A DNA stretch of 64,000 bases from Drosophila miranda (Eukaryota > Arthropoda > Insecta > Diptera > Drosophilidae): positions 31,620,001 to 31,684,000 of the forward strand of contig NC_046675.1 in assembly GCF_003369915.1 (NCBI RefSeq), written 5' to 3'. This document shows positions 57,481 to 64,000 of this stretch, piece after piece. Both the position numbers and the translations under genes were made by a program. Under the pieces are notes generated by a model. That model had not been told where the DNA came from and did no database searches. It saw only the letters and a program-made list of their open reading frames with translations. How positions within the stretch are numbered: position 1 is the first letter of the stretch; each line of letters opens with the position of its first letter.

Positions 57481-59300
57481 AAATTTAATAGATTGATTCG
57501 GGCAAATTTCTTCCTTTTCGCCCATTCGTCCGATATCACGTCCAGTCATATATATCCCGTTTTCTCCGTTAATTGTGGTCCGATTTGGCCGTTCCATAGG
57601 TTCCTGTAATGGGACTCAATAAGGACAAACCCCTGTTACACTTGGCTTGTTTCCCAGAGGGCAATGCCGGCTAGCTGTCGACCCCAGGGCTGGGTAGTTC
57701 CCCTTGCCCGCCAAATGTAGACAAAAAAGGAGACATACTACTTCTCGGGACATCAAAACTAACAACAACCTAACAACAACAAAGAAAATCATAAGCAGAC
57801 GGCTATCAAGTGGGTGAAGCTTGGGTGTTATCACTTCGCGCGCCGGCCCTACCTGTGACCAAACACAACGTTCATTTTGGCCACCCTCTGCTGGAACGGT
57901 AACGGCTGGCCTAATCCATGGCATACGCCACGCGTCCTCCCTCTATTTTAAATTTAATGCATCATGCTTCAATATATACCCAAGCTTTAATAATCGTAAA
58001 TTGACAATTTCATCTTTCTCATTAATAAATAGCTATACTCAAAATTATCACTAACCACTAAGAAACACCAAAACGTTCGACACAAAGGCAAACAAGGAAA
58101 TAGCTGCTGAAATTTCGTTCAACCAACAGGGATACCCTCACCCATACGTAATGGAATATGTGTAGATGAGTGGATCCAGTTTTACGGGAGTTAATTTAAC
58201 TCGGGCCCCTACGGAGACTTAACCTACCAAGAGCTCTTGTTAAGGGTCCCCGGGACATAAACAATAAACAATATTTTTCCACAAATCGCTCGACCAAATA
58301 CGGTGGACTGATGGGACCCCCGCGTCACCCACTAAGGGTTAATATTCTGGCACTGAACAGCTGATCGCAGATTTAGGTTCGTGAAAGGTGTTGGTGTTTT
58401 TACATATTTTTTTTCAATGGCCAAGATTTTACGTTAAACGGTTTAAGCTAATACTAATTACTAAATAAAGGACAACACACGGAACAAAATAACATTTAAT
58501 GTGGAACGGTGTTTGGAGTGCGGATTATGTTTTTTTCTTTAAGTTCAAACGACGCGGGCGATCGCTGGCCGTGGCCGGTCAGCCCTAAATTTATATAGGT
58601 CCGTTTATACGTGTGCGCGTGTGTGTGAATAGGGTTTCGGGGTTTTTACTTGGTGAATGAGACCAAACGTGTGGCACGCACTGGAAGGCGATGCAACGAT
58701 CGTGCGGTGTGGCTAGAATCGCCCTGGCAGCTAAATCGTCCTCTTTCACCCTCCCCCTTCACACGTCCCGCGCTACTTGGCTCACACACGCGCAACTGGA
58801 ACGAACTCACTCAGGTTCCGTTGGGCAGTCTTCTTCTCTGCAGTCGACTTTCTCGAACTCCAGTGTCCCTCTCCAGGAAACCTTCTGGCCCGGTTCTGGT
58901 GGCTATATTCCTTGCCGACTGTTAGTAAAATTTTCTGCATTACAACCTATTTTATCGCCCGCCTTTTCTTTACTCACTTCAAACTTTCTGTTTTAAGCAC
59001 AAAATTTCAAATTTCGACGTTACACCGTCCACGCTCCACGATTTCCATAATCCAATCCACGTTTTCTAATATTTTCACTCCTATTTATCCCTTTTTCCCT
59101 TACTAATACATATAACTAATCCTATTCTCTTCCTTATATCCCCAGTAACGGCTCCAGCTCCCCCCGATGTCCCAATACACCATCGAGCCTCCCTGGACTT
59201 CCGCTAGATGGCGCGTCGCCCTCAGCCCTGGCCACCTATCGTTCAGGTGGGACTGGAACACCCCAGCCAGTCATATTTCCCCAATTCTTTACAAGGATGA
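57481..59300. other. GC-richer block of unknown origin
   Basis: Differs from both flanks: GC-rich patches (57640-57720, 57820-57920, 58200-58340, 58640-58920, 59140-59280) alternate with AT-rich DNA. It may be a degraded mobile element. I found no terminal repeats, target duplication or recognisable protein. The ORFs here (57616-57924 minus, 58650-59106 plus) are not protein-like. Confidence 0.35.
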
Positions 59301-62300
59301 TTTTTCATTAATTTTATTCATCAAACTTAGCATAGCTTAGATAAGTTTCTAAGTATAAATAAACCTAACAACAACGAGATATACATATCTAGAGTCTGGT
59401 AGCCCGCGCAGCTACTCCCTTGGTTGCCATAGTCAAAAGTCCTTGATGGCTTGTTGGGTTCGGATCTTGAAAGGGGTTCGCTTCTGTCCTGCTGGAATAC
59501 GATTCTGTTTGGCTGGCTCATGATGACACGGCTGAACGCCGGAACCCAAGACCCTGGTGATTGTCGAAAGGAATATTGTATATTGATTGTGTTGTTTAAC
59601 ATGGTATCGATATTAGGGTCCAGGGCTGCCATTGGATGTGTATTTTCTGGTTCCAATCCGTTTAAACGACTCTCCCGACAAAAATGTCTGTTAGTCCAGT
59701 AGCGCAGCAAAGTCTAATAACTATTTGCTTTTTTTTGTTTTCTCCTTCGTTTCATGTACCACGCCTTCTCGTAATCAGAAAAACATATCACTGCAATAGA
59801 GATCGGTATTTCTCCATTTACCAAAAAAGTACAACTCCAGTTCGGCAATTACTATTTTTATACGATTTTAAAACTTTATTTTTAAAGATGAAAATAAACA
59901 ATATAATATACTTTTATTGTGTGTTGTTTTTTTTTTGTATTTTTTTCCTTAGTAAATTTTACATAATTTTCAATAAAATAAGTTTTGTTTTTTTGGTTTT
60001 TCGATTAAAAATGTCATATTGTAGTTTAGTGTTTTCTTCATTTCTCCGTTTCCATTACACATTTTTAGTATTTTCGATTTTGTTTCGATCGCAATATAAA
60101 TTTTTATTTACTTATATTCGCTTACGATGTCCCAAATACTGAATTTACTCTTACCCATTTTTCGGTTCATATCATATCATGCTTTCTGTGGTGTGTCCTG
60201 TGGTGTGATGTGTGGTGTGGTGTTGCTTTTTTGCGCGAAATGTACAATTTTGTGCGATTTAGCTGTTGCTCGAAATTCGTTTGGAATCTAAATTCAATTT
60301 GAATCTCATCATTTTGGGGCCAGAATGCGTTTTCGAAAGAAGTTTCCAAAAGGGGGTCAGGGGTGGGTGGTACACCAAACCAAAGTATACTCGTAGAACG
60401 GAACCGAAACCGAAACCGTAACCAAAGCGTATGGTCGCTATGGTTCATTCGAAATGAGTTAGTTTTTATCATATAAAGTTAGTATATCTCGTATCGTGCG
60501 TATCGTAAGTGTATACGCGACATGTTCTCGTACGAGTATGTATGTTTTTGCTTTTCATTCCAATATTGTGTGGTAAATAGTAATGTTTTGAGATCCAGGG
60601 GTTTTTCGGGGTAGTGGTGGTGTGTGTCTGGGTGTCTGGGTGTTCTCTCCTATTGTTATTACATATACTTATAAATTTAAACTGTGTGACTGAAGTGACT
60701 CGAATTTCAATGCATCTCTCCTGCCTGTAAGGGGAGGGAATGTCTGTTCAAGTTGGAATTCCCGAAAAAATCCTTGGCGCCAGGCAATGTTCCGTGGCTC
60801 CTGGAACACCTGGCCCATTCAATTTCGCTTACTACGCACTCATCAAAGTTCAACTAAATGTGTGTTAAATCTCAACTTAGGGCAACTCAGAGAAATCGTA
60901 TATTATATGCATTCGAGGGATTATCATTTTCATCTCCATTCTTACATTCATCTCTCGCTCTGGGCGTTTCGGGGGTGGCGGGGACTAGGTTTTGGCTTTC
61001 TTGCCCCGGGGAAACGCCTTGAATCCAGAGCCAATCAATCTTCCACTCTTCTTCCACTTAGTTTACAATTACATTATAAAAGTTATCTCTTAAGTTGTTT
61101 GTACTATTGCTTGGAAATCATTCCGGTCTATTGTTGTATTGTAACTCAAAAGTATTCATTTTTCTATTCTTTTTCTTTTTTCGTTTTGCTTAATGGAACA
61201 TAAATCAATTTCTAGGCTCGATTTGGGTGTTTTGAGAATTTTGGAACGCTTGAACGTTTATTTGCATCCATCAACCGAAACGATGCAGCCCCTTTGTTCG
61301 GGGGCGATCGATCTTGTATCTTTTATCATTTATCAATCCAAAAGGTTGGCCGAAACGGTTTAATACGTTTTGAAAAGTTGTAAGCAAAGAACCCTTTACA
61401 CACCTCTTCAGGATGTGTGCGTGTCTCGTCTTTGTTTTTTTCTGTTTTTTTCTGTGTGTTTCGTGTGTCTTCGTAATCGCAATCTTTTGGTTATACAATG
61501 TTTCAGCTCAAAGGAATTTACATACTTATATACATAATGGTGTGTCAGTGTGTGTGTGGATGTGGGTGTCTGCGTGTGTGTGTTTGTTACATAATCGACA
61601 TCCCGTGGGTGCCGTTTCAATTTTAAATTTTGCTAATTTTTACTAGTTCTTTCCCATCAACGACTAAAGAAACGATTACGACGTTTGCCAACTCAAAGAT
61701 CTGTGGGTGTGTATAGGTGTATTTGTGTGTGTGTGTGTGTGTGTTAGGGGTAGGAAAGAGCACGAAAGTAGGAAACGTAGGTAGGTTTCCTCCTCCTCCG
61801 ATTCCAGAAAGTCTTATAGTTTATACGCGATCATCATATCAGTATCATTGCTCTGCTTTCCCAAAAGCATGCAGACGCTGGCGTGTGAGTGTTTCCTCAG
61901 TGTGTGTATCGAGTATACGTATCTGTGTGCCATGCATGTCGCCATGGATATCTGAATTCTGCTTAAATGTAGTCTTCTCGCTCTATACCTAATTGCCGCC
62001 TCTCTCTCTCTCTCTTCAGTATGCCGTACTCACATCTCGTTCTTAGTTCAGTTGCAATCATCTTTTGTTCTGTTCTCTTAACTTTCGAGTGGAATGGAAT
62101 ACTTATATGCTTCGCTCTATATCTAAATTAAATGTAGCATACTTTCATGCAAGTGTTCGTCGTGTCATAGTGTGTTTGTGGGTGTGTGTGAGTGTGTTAA
62201 ATGAGCAACTCAGCGCTATAGTATGCGTATGGTATGGTATGGTATGGTAAAAGGGGGATACATATGGGGGTATACATTGTTTATGTATATACTTTCTCAT

Positions 62301-64000
62301 AAGTCCAAACCTTTGTTGCATCGCCATCTCCTCTAAATCATCATTAATTTCTCCATACATAAAGTGTGTGTCGGTCGGTGTTCTAAATCGAGTTTTATGT
62401 TAATTTCCATTCGTTTACATACTAGAACTAAATACATACATATTTATCGCTTACTTAGGTAGTCAATTACAACTTGCTTCTTTTTTTTTGCTACGGATGG
62501 GACTGGGGGATTGGATTGGATCTGACAATCTATCTTTCGCCGTGTGGTTACCCCTCGGCTCGGACCGCATCGATCTGGCGGTGGGTGTGTGAGGCCTGGC
62601 CAGAGTGTGAGGCAGTTTTGGTTTTTGCTTGCTTTCCGGTCTATTTGGAGCCCTTTTCGCTATCGCTTTCTTCGATTCGTCGCTTAGTTCTTTAAATTTG
62701 TTTATACTTTTTACACGTTTAATTTCTTTATACAATTTTTATTTATAATTTTCCCCCCGTCGCGCTGCGCTGCTTTTAGTTACATAAAAAATTAACAGTT
62801 TTTATTTTAGTTTTTGGTATTTTCGTTTACTTTTTTTTCGTTTTCGTTTTCGTTTTCCTTTTGGTTTTGTTTTTGTTTTTTTCATTGTTACTTGAAGGCA
62901 CTTTAGATCGGACGTTGTGGCCCCATTTCAAAATTGCTTTTCACTTTGCTCAACTCGTTTTTATCACGTGGCTGGTTGCTGGTTGCTGCTACTGTGTTGC
63001 TTCTGTGTGTGTGGCATGCTTCTGGCTGCATGTTGCTCGTGTGCTATGGAGACGTGGAGACGTGGTCGCAAAAAAACAAATTAACAACAAAAGCCTAATC
63101 GAAAGTTGTCGAAACTTTGCCGAAAGATGTCACCGAAATTCTGATTCGAAACTTGTCCTTTGCCTTCTTGCTTTCTTGCTTCTGCTTCTGCTTCTGCTTA
63201 TGCTTCTTTCTCTCTCTCGTACCGCTGGATTGCCTTGTATTGCCTTGAGTTCTATGGTGCGAAACGGTTCTGGATGTCCTGGAGGTGCCCGGCCCAGCCC
63301 TGGCCGATCGCCTGGCCCTGCCGGCCCGGGCATTTGGTTTTATTTTCGAGGCTGGAGAACTGTCAACGCCCTCTGGCCCCTCACACATGCTCTGCTCTGA
63401 GCCAAGGGATCGCCCCATGGAGATTGTCAGCAAAACTCAAGGATGGGGATCAGGGCTACACACATATATTCTGATAGTGGTGGATACATAGCAAATTTTA
63501 GAACTAAACATTGGGGTTAATGGGTTAGGATCCATCGAGTTCGTTTTATAGTATTCTTTTTTTACATACACATCTTTTGTCAAAGTGTTCAAGGTCGTAG
63601 CCCCACCAACACCTAACTTAAATAGTGTCCTCATGCCTTTAGTTGTTCTTTTTTTTGGTTTTCTTTTTGGATTTTCATATATCTAAACATTTACAGAGTT
63701 TTTGGGGGAACATAAAGGCTAGTGTTTTCCTTACTTTTCTAGAAAACCTTTCCTTTGCTGCTGCTTTCCGAACCGCAGTTGAGAATTTTGTTAATTGTTA
63801 ATTTCGTTTCGTTTGCTTCGCTTCTTAGGTAATTTTGAAATCTGCTGCTGCAATGATTTTGAATTTTGTTTAGTTTTTTTGGTTTTCTTTTTCTTGTTTG
63901 TTGCTTGTTGGGTTTCAATTTTCCGCTGGAGCGGTGCTCCGCTGGAGTTTTCTTTGTTGACTTGTCTTGTTCTTTTCTTTTTCTTTTTCTAATTCTACTT
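59301..64000. other. T-rich non-coding DNA to window end; possible minus-strand 3' UTR
   Basis: 4.7 kb without a credible gene. The plus strand is persistently T-rich with (TG)n, TTTTCG and TTTGTTTT runs; read on the minus strand this is the A/CA-rich composition of long fly 3' UTRs. A minus-strand AATAAA equivalent (TTTATT) near 59318 could be the end of such a transcript. The coding part would lie beyond 64000. Microsatellites: (TG)n near 61725-61742 and TATGG units at 62228-62247. Confidence 0.35.
62228..62247 (+). repeat. TATGG pentanucleotide microsatellite
   Basis: About four uninterrupted TATGG units in GTATGGTATGGTATGGTATG. Confidence 0.85.

Noticed and set aside
58650-59106. Overlapping open frames in the GC-richer block
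   Set aside because: Serine/proline/threonine-rich in several frames at once, as expected from composition; no domain.
57481-59300. LTR retroelement
   Set aside because: I looked for terminal direct repeats, a primer-binding site and polymerase motifs and saw none, so no family is claimed.

Overview
The window is euchromatic DNA from a Drosophila species, most likely outside the melanogaster subgroup. The basis is compact intron-containing genes with 55-75 nt introns, fly-specific genes (repo, ninaG, Rlip, Irbp, mgr), DRE (TATCGATA) and TATA/Inr core promoters, CAG/CTG-rich codon runs, and a neuroparsin gene, a hormone reported lost from the melanogaster subgroup. An obscura-group species is my guess; the sequence alone does not prove it. 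All gene models are manual: reading frames were joined at GT-AG (or, where frame demanded it, GC-AG) junctions and checked for phase.

Layout. 1-13.6 kb: a hexosaminidase D-like membrane enzyme (+), an EcKinase/CHK-like kinase (+), a CCDC174 homologue (-) divergent from an SRR1-domain gene (+), the little elongation complex subunit ICE2 (-) divergent from a PX-MIT-pseudokinase gene of the RPS6KC1 type (+). 14.6-16.8 kb: the glial homeobox gene repo (-), followed by about 7.5 kb of upstream DNA (16.8-24.4 kb). That upstream DNA holds its TATA/Inr promoter, consensus Gcm sites, a perfect 28-nt inverted repeat flanking 3.1 kb, an exact 412-bp tandem duplication and a 711-bp non-autonomous hAT element with intact 8-bp target duplications. 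24.4-34.4 kb: Mdh2 (-), Rlip (-), a COMMD2-like gene (+), Rpf2 (-) divergent from mTerf5 (+), and a Trm7/FTSJ1 tRNA methyltransferase (-). 34.8-46.2 kb: Usp8 (+), RpL24-like (+), D-aminoacyl-tRNA deacylase (-), ninaG (+), and an SLC5 sodium-solute symporter (+). 46.4-54.9 kb: importin-9/Ranbp9 (-) divergent from Ku70/Irbp (+), mgr/prefoldin 3 (+), a neuroparsin precursor (-) and mRpL40 (-). 55-64 kb: gene-poor; a decayed tandem array around one open small cysteine-containing reading frame (55.2-57.5 kb), an unassigned GC-richer block (57.5-59.3 kb), and T-rich DNA to the window end that may be the long 3' UTR of a minus-strand gene lying beyond it.

Most genes are housekeeping (ribosome assembly: Rpf2, RpL24-like; tRNA quality and modification: Dtd, Trm7; mitochondria: Mdh2, mTerf5, mRpL40; nuclear transport; DNA repair), packed in divergent or convergent pairs with short shared promoters. 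repo is the exception, a developmental regulator with a large upstream region.

Most notable: an H/ACA snoRNA that can be folded by eye inside the Irbp intron; a two-exon neuroparsin; five introns that need GC donors (three of the seven in the SLC5 gene); a Rlip RhoGAP domain lacking the arginine finger plus a tandem copy of the Rlip C-terminus; and the inverted repeat, tandem duplication and hAT insertion upstream of repo.
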